Source of the DNA: Phycisphaerae bacterium
GTDB taxonomy: Bacteria > Planctomycetota > Phycisphaerae > Sedimentisphaerales > SG8-4
Direction of reading: 5' to 3'
Assembly (NCBI GenBank): GCA_030603035.1
Contig: JAUVYQ010000032.1
Span: forward strand, 1 to 20,030
DNA length: 20,030 nt
The position numbers were made by a program, and so were the translations under genes. Position 1 is the stretch's first letter; each line of letters opens with the position of its first letter. This document shows, one piece after another, positions 7,005 through 14,461 of this stretch. The notes beneath the pieces were generated by a model, which had not been told where the DNA came from, did not search any database, and was given only the letters and a program-made list of their open reading frames with translations.

Positions 7005-8347
7005 TGAAATCTATCAAAAGGCGTGATTTTCTTAAGATGGCATTGGCGGCATCGGCTGCGGGGACAGCACCATTCAATATTCTAAAAGCAGGACCTTCGC
7101 CGAACAGTAAGCTGAACATAGCTTGCATCGGCGTAGGCGGTATGGGCTCGCAAGACGCGAGTTATTTCGCGCGCAACGATAATGTGATCGCGCTCTGCGA
7201 TGTGGACGAGGCGAGGCATAAGAAATGTATTGCGGGCAAGAAGAACCTGCATGGGATCAAGCTTTGGACGGATTACAGGGTAATGTTCGACAAGATCGGC
7301 AAGGAGATTGACGCGATCTATACCGGGACACCCGAACATGTCCATTTTGCAGTATCGATGTTTGCGATAAGAAGAGGAAAGCATGTCTATACCCAGAAGC
7401 CGCTTTGCCACACTGTGAACGAGTGTAGGATCCTGACCGAGGAGGCAAGGAAACATAAAGTGATCACCCAGCTGGGACACCAGGGTCATTCGAGCAGGAG
7501 CTCGGCGATAATCAGAGATTGGATCCAGACGGGTGCAATCGGCGACATAAAGGAAGTGATCGCCTACTCCCGCAAGAACTACTGGACAACAGTTCTGAAG
7601 CCTCAGCCGTCAAAAGTTCCTGCCGGATTTGACTGGAACCTTTTCCTTAACAGGGCAGAGATGATTCCGTTCAGCGAAAGCTACAGGAACCGCGAATGGA
7701 TCCGCTTCAGCCACTTCAGTGGAGTAACAGGCGACATGGGTGCACATATTCTTGACGCGGCATATTATTCGCTCGACCTCGGGGATCCGCTCAGCGTCCA
7801 TGCAGAAATGAAAGATCCTCCGGGCCCTGGCATCCTGCCCAAGGCGGGAGTGATTACATGGGAGTTTGCTGCAAGGGGCAAGATGCCGCCGGTAACGATG
7901 AAGTACCACCTCGGCCCGGATATTCCGTATCCGCGCCCGAAGCGTCTTGAGCCTGGCAGGAGAGCAACTTTTATGGACAGCGGCTCGGTGCTGGTAGGTG
8001 AGACCGCATCTATCATGGTCGGCAGCCACAGCCAGGGTGGAAGGATCTTCCCTGAGACGGCGATGAAAGCAACTAAAAAGCCGCCGGTGAAAGCGTACCG
8101 CTGTAAGGCTGGCAACCACCTGCAGAACTGGATATTGGCGATCAAGGGTGAGGACAAGGCCATGTCGCAGTTCGACTATGCCGGCCTGTTGTCCGAAATA
8201 AACGTGCTTGGCGATGTTGCCATGATGCATCCGAACCGGAAACTGATCTGGGACGCGAAGAACATGAAGATCACCAATGACGACGAAGCAAACAAGAGCA
8301 TCTTCATGCGCCGGCTGAATCCGCGCGATGACTTGAATTGGATCTAG
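7004..8347 (+). CDS. Tat-exported Gfo/Idh/MocA-family oxidoreductase
   Basis: NAD(P)-dependent dehydrogenase acting on a sugar or sugar derivative, predicted to be exported folded by the Tat system. The 447-residue protein has a twin-arginine signal (KRRDFLKMALAASAAGTAPF, 5-24), a Rossmann fold (NIACIGVGGMGSQD near 38-51, ALCDVDEAR 63-71), an EKP-like motif in the variant form TQKPLC (130-135) and GDMGAHILDAAYY (243-255) with the conserved His/Asp. This layout is very common in Planctomycetota. Start choice: ATG 7004 with AAAGGTAGG upstream. An in-frame GTG at 6995 lies inside that ribosome-binding site and is less likely. The gene stands alone between direct repeats, with a GC-rich hairpin just after its stop, so partners and substrate cannot be inferred. 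Confidence 0.9.
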   Translation: MKSIKRRDFLKMALAASAAGTAPFNILKAGPSPNSKLNIACIGVGGMGSQDASYFARNDNVIALCDVDEARHKKCIAGKKNLHGIKLWTDYRVMFDKIGKEIDAIYTGTPEHVHFAVSMFAIRRGKHVYTQKPLCHTVNECRILTEEARKHKVITQLGHQGHSSRSSAIIRDWIQTGAIGDIKEVIAYSRKNYWTTVLKPQPSKVPAGFDWNLFLNRAEMIPFSESYRNREWIRFSHFSGVTGDMGAHILDAAYYSLDLGDPLSVHAEMKDPPGPGILPKAGVITWEFAARGKMPPVTMKYHLGPDIPYPRPKRLEPGRRATFMDSGSVLVGETASIMVGSHSQGGRIFPETAMKATKKPPVKAYRCKAGNHLQNWILAIKGEDKAMSQFDYAGLLSEINVLGDVAMMHPNRKLIWDAKNMKITNDDEANKSIFMRRLNPRDDLNWI

Positions 8348-8361
8348 CGCGACATAGAGTC

Positions 8362-8380
8362 CCCCGTCCTTTGGGCGGGG
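8362..8380 (+). terminator. GC-rich hairpin after the oxidoreductase gene
   Basis: CCCCGTCC (8362-8369) and GGGCGGGG (8373-8380) form an 8-bp stem with one G-T pair and a TTT loop, 14 nt after the stop codon. No T-run follows, so it may be a 3'-end stabiliser or a weak terminator. Confidence 0.4.
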
Positions 8381-8494
8381 CCTAAGGACTGGCTATGCCG
8401 GTCCCGAATGGGTTGTGAAGCCAAGATGCATGGTCAAGAGGGGGAGGGCTCGCGAGCCGTGGTCCGCGAGGCCGCAGACCCTCCGCTGCGCCCA

Positions 8495-8537
8495 TGCCAG
8501 CCCTTTGGGCATAGCGGATAAGCATGTTGTGATCGTC
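8495..8537. repeat. Right copy of imperfect 43-bp direct repeat flanking the oxidoreductase gene
   Basis: Partner of 6868-6910. The hairpin at its start is extended here to ATGCC/GGCAT (8494-8498 / 8507-8511). Confidence 0.7.
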
Positions 8538-8908
8538 ATGTTGTCGAGGCTAATGGTGTGCCAAGCTTTGGGATATAGAGCCGATCGAGAAAAAATAAGA
8601 GACCGCAACTTATGAACTTTGGGTATTTCACATAATATCAGCTTAAGTAACATATCAATCCACCCGTGTCGGAAACCGAAGCACGATGCGAAGGTTCCCG
8701 ACGTCGGCGAAAACAAGGATGTTTTCGCTCGGAAATTAAGCCGGGAGAGCCTCGTCTGTCGGCTGGTCGCATTGAGGGACGGGAAAGGTACGGATGTGGC
8801 CATAGGGGTAATAACCGATTGGCGGCAGGGCGATAACCTTGTGGTGGTTAAGGCCCCTCAGCTTGATATCGGCCAGATTCGCAGTCTTGTTATTGGAGAT
8901 GTCACGAT

Positions 8909-8939
8909 AGAGATTGCTTCGCTTCGCTCGCCATGACAA
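8909..8939 (-). repeat. Interspersed repeat of the GCGAGCGAAGCGAAGCAATCTC type
   Basis: Read on the minus strand, the segment is TTGTCATGGCGAGCGAAGCG followed by AAGCAATCTCT. This matches a widespread dispersed repeat of many bacterial genomes, whose false translation contains ERSEAIS (visible here in the minus frame). It is not coding. Confidence 0.75.
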
Positions 8940-8986
8940 CCATCAATTGAGTTGCGACAGAGCATTAGGGTCGTTAAGGTTCCGCT

Positions 8987-9012
8987 CCAGGCAGGCGTTT
9001 GAGCCCGCCTGG
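8987..9012. repeat. 10-bp imperfect stem-loop (CCAGGCAGGC/GCCCGCCTGG)
   Basis: Nine of ten positions pair around the loop GTTTGA. The segment lies between two stretches ending ATGACAA (8933-8939 and 9029-9035), so it may be part of the same dispersed repeat family as 8909-8939. No T-run follows on either strand. Confidence 0.5.
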
Positions 9013-9070
9013 GGCTCTTCCGGCTGAGATGACAAAAAACATAGTTAGTTTTTGGGACCTTGGGGCAAAT

Positions 9071-9125
9071 TTCCGAGAAGACGCCGGGAATCGGACAGCA
9101 CGATTTCCGAAAATACGTCGGGAAT
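9071..9125. repeat. 21-bp direct repeat pair
   Basis: 9071-9091 and 9105-9125 match at 18 of 21 positions (TTCCGA-AA-ACG-CGGGAAT), with a 34-bp offset. Each unit is partly self-complementary (TTCC/GGAA). No function is apparent. Confidence 0.6.
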
Positions 9126-9331
9126 GACTGTAAGGAATATCCGGGTCGGCGTCGGGACAACTCCGGTGTCGTTACCGGATACCTGTTGCCTTGTGTCGTT
9201 CGAGAAACAGACATCGGATAAAAACATCCGAGTTTTTGAATATCAAACAGAGAACGCCGAAGTTAAAACGGGGCTTATGGATAAATATCTTAATCTATGA
9301 AAAAATAGTTTTTGAACGGCCCATAATTGTT

Positions 9332-9391
9332 TATAATGTCAGTAACTTATCTTTTAAATAGCCCTGATTTTTCTCAAAAAAAATACTGACA
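9332..9391 (+). promoter_or_regulatory. Possible promoter and 8-bp inverted repeat upstream of the isomerase-like gene
   Basis: A perfect TATAAT lies at 9332-9337, but the upstream -35 match is poor. Immediately downstream, TGTCAGTA (9337-9344) is inverted at 9384-9391 (TACTGACA), 30 nt before the start codon of the next gene. This could be a regulator site or an RNA hairpin in the leader. The evidence is weak. Confidence 0.3.
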
Positions 9392-9421
9392 CTTCAGAAA
9401 TCAAACAGGAAAGGAGCTGAG

Positions 9422-10879
9422 ATGAAAAGGTTACAATCGACAAAGGCGTGCGAGATGTCCCGGCGGGACTTCCTGCAAACCGTGGGCACAACGGCAGCGG
9501 GAATTTCGCTGACCTCTAAGAAGCTGCTTGGAGCTGCCGGGACTTTTCCGAAGGCCGCCGGTCAGCAAAAGGAAACCGCCACCGTGCGCGGGGCTTTTAT
9601 ATATCCGCCCACCGAATCTCTACGAAAAGTCGGCTATTATAGCTGGCCGGGCTCAACCTTTGATGCCGAAGGACGTCAAAAGCGGTATATGGACAGGATT
9701 CGGGCAATCGAGCGAAATTGCCGAATGCGTATCTTGATGGATGACAAGCCGCTCGATGAGGCGGCGAGTGTAACCCGGTTCATCAACGAGGTCAAACAGT
9801 CAAAGCCCGATGGATTGCTCCTTATACCCTTCAAGAAAGGGCATTGGGGACACGTTACTCGTATCATCGGAGAGGTGGGAGTCCCAACGGTCGTACTTGC
9901 CACGTTAGGCGTTCTGCTTGTTGACCATATTAATCAGCTTCACGAAAAGTCCGGCGTGTATCTGATAAATTCGCTGGACAATCTTGATGCCGTCGAAGAC
10001 GGGATGAATATGATTAGGACAGCCCGCTGGATGAAGCAAGCCCGCATTGTCAATATCGTACGGTCGGGGGCCAAAGACAGAACAGTGCCGTATCTTGGAA
10101 CCCGCGTGCGCACCGTCCCGCACGAAAGATTTTATGAGGAGTTTAAGCGTGCCAAAGCCACCAACGAAATGAAAAAGCTCGCGCGGGCCTATCGGGAAAA
10201 TGCTAAAAAGGTGGTTCAGCCGACCGAAGCTGATATCCTCGAGGCCGCAAAGGCATATTTTGTCTTCAAACAAATTATTAAAGCCGAGAATGCCGATGCT
10301 GTGATGATGGACTGTTTACCGGGACTCAAAAGGCCTCATAAGCACGTCCCGCCTTGTATGGGCTTTATGAGCTTGAGGGACGAAGGCATCGCTGCCGGCT
10401 GTCAAGCCGACCTGAGCGCAACACTGACCTTGATGTTAGTGCAGGAACTCTTCGATAAGCCGGGCTTTCAGCAGAACGCTTCTATGGAGACGGAGAAAAA
10501 TCACTATTTCGGTGCGCATTGCACTTGTGCCTCGAAACTAAACGGCACAACCGCTCCTGCCGAGCCGTATGTTTTAATGAGCCATGCCGAAGCGGGCTGG
10601 GGCTGTGTCCCGCGAGTCCTCTGGCGCGCCGGCCGGGACGTTACTATGGCCCAGTACCTTTCAGGTGAAACGCCACGGATGCACATTTATAGCGGGAAAG
10701 TGGTGGGATGCCCACCCGTACCCGCCACGGGCGGCTGCCGCACAAATATAGAGATGACGATTAACGAGGTGGATGACGTATGTGATGTCAAGGGTATGCA
10801 TCAGATTGTATTCTATGGTAACTACGCCAAACAACTGCGGACCTTCTGTCAACTGTACGGCATTAAGGTCGACACTTGA
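9422..10879 (+). CDS. Tat-signal protein with L-fucose/L-arabinose isomerase-like fold
   Basis: Probable sugar-metabolism protein, predicted to be exported by Tat; the reaction is unknown. ATG 9422 follows AAGGAG (9411-9416). The 485-residue protein has a twin-arginine signal (SRRDFLQTVGTTAAGISLTS, 13-32), then an N-terminal Rossmann-like part (PDGLLLIPFKKGHWGHVTRII near 129-150, written as a split motif) and a C-terminal region. The C-terminal patterns CQADLSATLTLMLVQELFDKP, GAHCTCASKLNG, MSHAEAGWGCVPRVLW, GGCRTNIEM and KGMHQIVFYGN match the Tat-signal fucose-isomerase-like family common in Planctomycetota. Whether the metal ligands of true isomerases are kept cannot be judged without alignment. 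It is a monocistronic gene, with repeats rather than partners on both sides. Confidence 0.75.
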   Translation: MKRLQSTKACEMSRRDFLQTVGTTAAGISLTSKKLLGAAGTFPKAAGQQKETATVRGAFIYPPTESLRKVGYYSWPGSTFDAEGRQKRYMDRIRAIERNCRMRILMDDKPLDEAASVTRFINEVKQSKPDGLLLIPFKKGHWGHVTRIIGEVGVPTVVLATLGVLLVDHINQLHEKSGVYLINSLDNLDAVEDGMNMIRTARWMKQARIVNIVRSGAKDRTVPYLGTRVRTVPHERFYEEFKRAKATNEMKKLARAYRENAKKVVQPTEADILEAAKAYFVFKQIIKAENADAVMMDCLPGLKRPHKHVPPCMGFMSLRDEGIAAGCQADLSATLTLMLVQELFDKPGFQQNASMETEKNHYFGAHCTCASKLNGTTAPAEPYVLMSHAEAGWGCVPRVLWRAGRDVTMAQYLSGETPRMHIYSGKVVGCPPVPATGGCRTNIEMTINEVDDVCDVKGMHQIVFYGNYAKQLRTFCQLYGIKVDT

Positions 10880-10887
10880 TGGTTCAG

Positions 10888-10927
10888 GGTATCAGAATAT
10901 CAGGAAATCAGAATATCAGGAAATCAG
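10888..10927. repeat. Octamer-period tandem repeat (NNNATCAG x5)
   Basis: GGTATCAG is followed by two perfect 16-bp units (10896-10911 and 10912-10927), each made of AATATCAG plus GAAATCAG. Degenerate 7-bp-period sequence (TGCTCGA/TGCTCGC) continues to about 10986. The array fills the gap between the isomerase-like gene and the convergent PEP-CTERM gene. Confidence 0.85.
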
Positions 10928-11000
10928 TTACCTGATAACCTGGTCTGAATGCTCGATGCTCGCAACGAATATCGGCTATCGAGAATAGAGGTGTTTTTTT

Positions 11001-12056
11001 CTATTTGCGTCGTCGGCGAATCAATACCAGGCAGCCGAGACCCAACAGAGCTATTGTTGCCGGCTCAGGCATTGGTGTAACATAGACACCGTCGATGTTG
11101 GCGTTGTTAGAGAAGAGACTTTCGTCGAAGTATAAAGTCGCGACATCTGTTGTCGGGTTGTACTCGGCAAGGTCGCCGTCCCCGAAGCTTAGCCCGCCGA
11201 GCGTCGCGGCACCAGTGGTTGATAAAATTATATTGCCGCTTTCAAGAATATGTGCCGCATCAATGTTTGTTCCGGTCCCGGTTAATAAGTTTCCATCTAA
11301 GAACAGAGTGGCTACATCGGTTGTCGGGTTGTACTCGATAAGGTCGTCATTCCCGAAGCTAAGCCCGCCAAGCGTCGCGTTGCCGGTAGTTGACAGGATT
11401 ATGTTAGCACTGCCATTGATGTAAGCCGCGTCGATGTCCACATTGCCGCTAAACAAAGCTCCGTCGAGGAACAATGTGGATGTGTCGGTTGTCGAGTTGT
11501 ACTCGATAAGGTCACCTTTCCCAAAGCTCAGCCCGCCAAGCGTCGCGGCACCAGTGGTTGATAAAATTATATTGCCGCTTTCAAGGATGTGTGCCCCATC
11601 GATGTTTGTTCCGGTACCGGTTAACAAGCTTCCATCTAAGAACAGAGTGGCTACATCGGTTGTCGGGTCGTACTCGGCCAGGTCGTCGTTGCCAAAGCTC
11701 AGCCCGCCTAATGTTTGCTCTGTGTTGGTCGAGAGAATGATGGTTGCATTAACCGGCCTGGCGACGGCTGCACACAGAATCAGCACCGCACCAAGAATCA
11801 TTATTGACTTTTTAAGATTGAATCTCCGCTCTTGTTGTATTTCCGAAACACATGGACGCCATTGGCTTTTTGCTTTGCGCCCCTGGTGTTCACGTTCTAC
11901 CTGGCGCCGAATTTTGTAGCCACAGTCTCGCATCACGCCCAGGAGTATCCCACAGACGTTGTCATTGCCCAGTACGTCCGCGTTGTTGGCGAGGGCGATT
12001 AAGTCTTTGGCTATTTCTAACGCCTTCGAAATGTGCTCATTTTTTCGATTATCCAT
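11001..12056 (-). CDS. Four-repeat PEP-CTERM protein with an N-terminal fused domain
   Basis: Predicted exosortase substrate anchored to or released at the cell surface. From ATG 12056 (AAGGAG ribosome-binding site, 8 nt spacing) the frame gives 351 residues. Residues 1-~68 are a hydrophilic helical domain (ALEIAKDLIALANNADVLG, then CGILLGVMRDCGYKIRRQ). About 80-103 is a signal-peptide-like segment (KKSIMILGAVLILCAAVARP, cleavage after VNA). About 104-328 hold four repeats of ~57 residues (IILSTTG-ATLGGLSFG-GDL-EYNPTTDVATLFLDG). At 330-351 is PEPATIALLGLGCLVLIRRRRK-type sorting sequence. A normal PEP-CTERM protein would start near M86 (ATG 11799-11801), so either an internal start is used or the two genes have fused. 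No exosortase is encoded in the window. Upstream lies a sigma-54 promoter with two dyads. Confidence 0.85.
   Translation of the reverse strand: MDNRKNEHISKALEIAKDLIALANNADVLGNDNVCGILLGVMRDCGYKIRRQVEREHQGRKAKSQWRPCVSEIQQERRFNLKKSIMILGAVLILCAAVARPVNATIILSTNTEQTLGGLSFGNDDLAEYDPTTDVATLFLDGSLLTGTGTNIDGAHILESGNIILSTTGAATLGGLSFGKGDLIEYNSTTDTSTLFLDGALFSGNVDIDAAYINGSANIILSTTGNATLGGLSFGNDDLIEYNPTTDVATLFLDGNLLTGTGTNIDAAHILESGNIILSTTGAATLGGLSFGDGDLAEYNPTTDVATLYFDESLFSNNANIDGVYVTPMPEPATIALLGLGCLVLIRRRRK
11061..11747 (-). repeat. Four tandem ~171-bp coding repeats
   Basis: The repeats encode residues ~104-332 of the PEP-CTERM protein. Units 1 and 3, and 2 and 4, are most alike (TGTGTNID-AHILESGN in 1 and 3), suggesting duplication of a two-unit block. 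DNA identity is visibly high between units, so copy number may vary between strains or be mis-assembled. Confidence 0.85.
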
Positions 12057-12196
12057 TTTCTTCTCTCCTTACGTGCTTATTTGGCACACGTTAAATACTT
12101 AGCACAGGGTGATGTAACAGATTATTGCAAGAGCTAACAAACGCTTTTTACCAACCGTATCTGAAAGCAACATTCTGTAATATAAAGCTGTCATCA

Positions 12197-12224
12197 TTAC
12201 CCCCAATTTTGTTTCTTACCCCCA
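12197..12224 (-). repeat. Paired TGGGGGTAA direct repeats in the predicted 5' leader
   Basis: On the minus strand TGGGGGTAA occurs at 12224-12216 and 12205-12197, 19 nt apart and just inside the transcript predicted from the sigma-54 promoter. It could be an RNA-level or operator site. No known protein is recognised for it. Confidence 0.45.
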
Positions 12225-12242
12225 TCTTCATTAGTAATATAG

Positions 12243-12258
12243 AGCAATGGGCGTGCCA
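12243..12258 (-). promoter_or_regulatory. Sigma-54 (-24/-12) promoter for the PEP-CTERM gene
   Basis: On the minus strand the sequence is TGGCACGCCCATTGCT, which fits the RpoN consensus TGGCACG-N4-TTGCW at every fixed position, with GG-N10-GC spacing exact. Transcription would begin near 12232, giving a leader of about 175 nt before ATG 12056. The site lies in a non-coding gap downstream of the sigma-54 activator gene and is oriented toward the PEP-CTERM gene. Confidence 0.85.
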
Positions 12259-12346
12259 AATCATAGGCCCGGTCCGTAAAAAAGCTGTAAGTTTCTGGAA
12301 ACCAAACAGTTACGTTGATAAATTTTTTAGCTCCCCTGTCCAGGAA

Positions 12347-12375
12347 TGTCTCACTTGAAAGTTGTTAATGAGACA
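12347..12375. promoter_or_regulatory. Enhancer-like dyad 1 (TGTCTCA-N15-TGAGACA)
   Basis: Perfect 7-bp arms lie at 12347-12353 and 12369-12375, centred about 115 bp upstream of the -12 element. That is a normal distance for a sigma-54 activator binding site. Confidence 0.65.
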
Positions 12376-12487
12376 TTAAGAGACTGGCTGCAGAAGATTA
12401 TATGAAGCCCTTTGCCAGATGCGCGTCGTAAGGTCATTCCTGTCAAAGAGTTATAGGTGAATGGCAGTAAGTCCAGGAGATTCAAAC

Positions 12488-12512
12488 TGTCTCATTTACC
12501 TTAATTGAGACA
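12488..12512. promoter_or_regulatory. Enhancer-like dyad 2 (TGTCTCA-N11-TGAGACA)
   Basis: Perfect 7-bp arms lie at 12488-12494 and 12506-12512, about 255 bp upstream of the -12 element and only 33 bp beyond the end of the activator gene. The arms are identical to those of dyad 1. GGAATGTCTCA at the outer left of dyad 1 is also matched by TGAGACATTCC here. Confidence 0.65.
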
Positions 12513-12544
12513 TTCCAGGTTATGTGAAACACTTTAACGACAGA

Positions 12545-14461
12545 TTATACCGCCGTGATTTTACCCGCCTTTTCGCTTTCTTCGAGGAACCGATAAAGTG
12601 TCGCTCGTGAGACTCCAAGCCTCGCTGCAGCCTCGATTTTATTCCCGCCGGTCTCCGCGAGCATCTGCCACACCGTCTCTATATCGAGCTTGTGTTTTCT
12701 CTGTTTCCTTGCTTTCTTTGGGGAAAGCTGCGTCGCCATACGTGTCTTAACCGTCTTTAAGGGCAAGTGCTCAGGCAGAAGCACATTATCTCTGCATTTT
12801 ACAAGCGCATATTGAAGGGCATTTTCAAGCTCCCGAACATTTCCGGGCCAGTCATAATCCGTCATAACATCGACGGTTTCCGGTGATAGTACAACATCCT
12901 CTCGCCCGGCCTCTCTCAAAGCTTTTTTCAAGAGGTGCTCGGCCAGTAGTGGGACATCATTTCGACGCTCACGCAGCGGCGGCAGATATACCGGGACTAC
13001 GCACAACCTGTAAAAAAGGTCTTCACGAAATCTTCCTGCAGCAACTTCCTCTGCGAGATTTTTATTCGTTGCACTGATTACGCGCACATCAACTTTTACG
13101 GGCTTTTCCCCTCCCACGCGTTCAAAAGTCATCTCCCGAGGAGCAAGTTGAAAGCTTTTTATCTTCTTCTCCCCTTCCACATGCTGGAAAGTGCCCTTCT
13201 GCAAGACCCGCAGCAGCTTGACCTGGATCGCAGCAGGAATATCTCCGATTTCATCCAGAAAGATTGTCCCCCCATCTGCCAGCTCGAAACGACCCTTTCT
13301 ATCACGAACAGCCCCCGTAAACGCCCCTTTAACATGCCCGAACAGTTCACTTTCCAGTATCCCCTCCGGCAGTGCCCCGCAGTTAACTGGAACGAAAGGC
13401 TTCTCGGCAAGCGGACCTTCATTGTGAATAGCTGCGGCCACCAGCTCCTTGCCTGTACCGCTTTCGCCCTGAATTAGCACTGGCAGATTGGTCTGCGCAA
13501 CTTCCTTGATGGTGTCAAACAATTCCAACATCTTTGCATCCCGGCCCACAATGCCCGCAAACGACTGTTCCGTTTTCAGCCGACGACGCAGGTGGGCCAG
13601 CTCACCAGTCTCCATTTGCAGCTTCTTTTTTGTTGCCCTGAAGATGTCTGTTTGCGATATAATCCCGCAAGGCCGTTTGTCCTCAGTAACAACCAGTCGG
13701 CGGATACCCATCTTCTCCATAATCCTGCTGCTGCTGAAGACCGAGTAATCGGGCGACACGGTCGCCACCGGAGAAGACATTACCTCCTCCATTTTAATCT
13801 GACCGGGGTCCTTTTGCAGGGCAACAACTCTTTCGAGAAGGTCTCTTTCCGTAACAATACCCACCACCTCATCTCCCTCTAACACTACGATGCACGATAT
13901 ATTGCGCCTGGTCATAACTTCCGCCGCTTCCACTATGGTCGCTTTGGTCTGGATTCCAGCCACATCTTTACTCATTATCTCCTCCACGTCCTTCCACCTG
14001 CCGTAGAATGTTACAGCTCGAACCAGGTCCGTTTGGGTTACAATCCCAACCAATTGTTTCTCCTCCAGGATGGGCAGTCGCTTGGTGTGCTTGTCCTCCA
14101 TAGTTCTGATGGCATCAAGCACGGACAAGTTAGGGGATATACTCTCTACCGGAGAAGACATTATTTCCCTCACCTTTATCCTGTCGAAATCCTTCTCTCC
14201 GGCCGCAAGCCTTTTGAGGAAGTTTGTTTCGGTAAGGATACCTGTCACATTCCCATTGTCTACAACGACAATGCACGAAACGCTGTTTTCAGACATAATC
14301 TTCGCCGCTGACGCTACCGCTTCATCCGGGCAAATGGTAATCACATCTTTGCTCATCACGTTCCCTACCGTCAGCGGAACACACAGCGAGCCGGTCAAAT
14401 TATCGAATAAATCCATTATTTCGCTCTTCGTTAAACCCCGAAGCTGCTCTCTATTTTCCAT
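12545..14461 (-). CDS. Sigma-54-dependent activator with four CBS domains
   Basis: Enhancer-binding protein that remodels RpoN holoenzyme using ATP. The 638-residue protein has, in order, four CBS domains (about 35-85, 97-150, 160-212, 225-277; two Bateman modules that typically sense adenine nucleotides), then a linker helix (280-300). The AAA+ domain has Walker A GESGTGKE at 332-339, the sigma-54 contact loop GAFTGA at 379-384, Walker [12 protein letters not shown] at 397-407, FREDLFYRL with the arginine finger at 478-486 and WPGNVREL at 538-545. A Fis-type helix-turn-helix follows at 594-625 ([20 protein letters not shown]). There is no receiver, PAS or GAF domain. Oddity: the segment [12 protein letters not shown] (424-435) is repeated as [12 protein letters not shown] (445-456), an apparent ~21-residue duplication before the sensor I strand. 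ATG 14461 has an AGGA site upstream. Confidence 0.92.
   Translation of the reverse strand: MENREQLRGLTKSEIMDLFDNLTGSLCVPLTVGNVMSKDVITICPDEAVASAAKIMSENSVSCIVVVDNGNVTGILTETNFLKRLAAGEKDFDRIKVREIMSSPVESISPNLSVLDAIRTMEDKHTKRLPILEEKQLVGIVTQTDLVRAVTFYGRWKDVEEIMSKDVAGIQTKATIVEAAEVMTRRNISCIVVLEGDEVVGIVTERDLLERVVALQKDPGQIKMEEVMSSPVATVSPDYSVFSSSRIMEKMGIRRLVVTEDKRPCGIISQTDIFRATKKKLQMETGELAHLRRRLKTEQSFAGIVGRDAKMLELFDTIKEVAQTNLPVLIQGESGTGKELVAAAIHNEGPLAEKPFVPVNCGALPEGILESELFGHVKGAFTGAVRDRKGRFELADGGTIFLDEIGDIPAAIQVKLLRVLQKGTFQHVEGEKKIKSFQLAPREMTFERVGGEKPVKVDVRVISATNKNLAEEVAAGRFREDLFYRLCVVPVYLPPLRERRNDVPLLAEHLLKKALREAGREDVVLSPETVDVMTDYDWPGNVRELENALQYALVKCRDNVLLPEHLPLKTVKTRMATQLSPKKARKQRKHKLDIETVWQMLAETGGNKIEAAARLGVSRATLYRFLEESEKAGKITAV

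Larger units (their letters stand above)
8381..9421. other. About 1 kb of non-coding, repeat-rich DNA
   Basis: I see no credible gene here. Open frames at 8415-8615, 8619-8936 and 9052-9300 lack ribosome-binding sites and recognisable domains. The stretch holds a 12-bp palindrome GGCTCGCGAGCC (8447-8458), the right copy of a direct repeat (8495-8537), a genome-junk-type GAGCGAAGCGAAGCAATCTC repeat (8909-8939, reverse strand), a hairpin (8987-9012), a 21-bp direct repeat pair (9071-9125) and a possible promoter for the next gene (9332-9337). Confidence 0.6.

Noticed and set aside
8549..8562. Second sigma-54-like site (minus strand, TGGCACACCATTAGC)
   Set aside because: GG-N10-GC spacing is present, but the -12 element is off consensus and it points antisense into the oxidoreductase gene, with no dyad or target gene.
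8619..8936. 105-codon ORF in the gap after the oxidoreductase gene
   Set aside because: No ribosome-binding site or recognisable domain, and it runs into a known type of dispersed repeat (8909-8939).
11095..11919. Long plus-strand ORFs (11095-11424 and 11434-11919)
   Set aside because: They are antisense to the PEP-CTERM repeats and mirror their periodicity. The minus frame has the sorting signal, signal peptide and ribosome-binding site.
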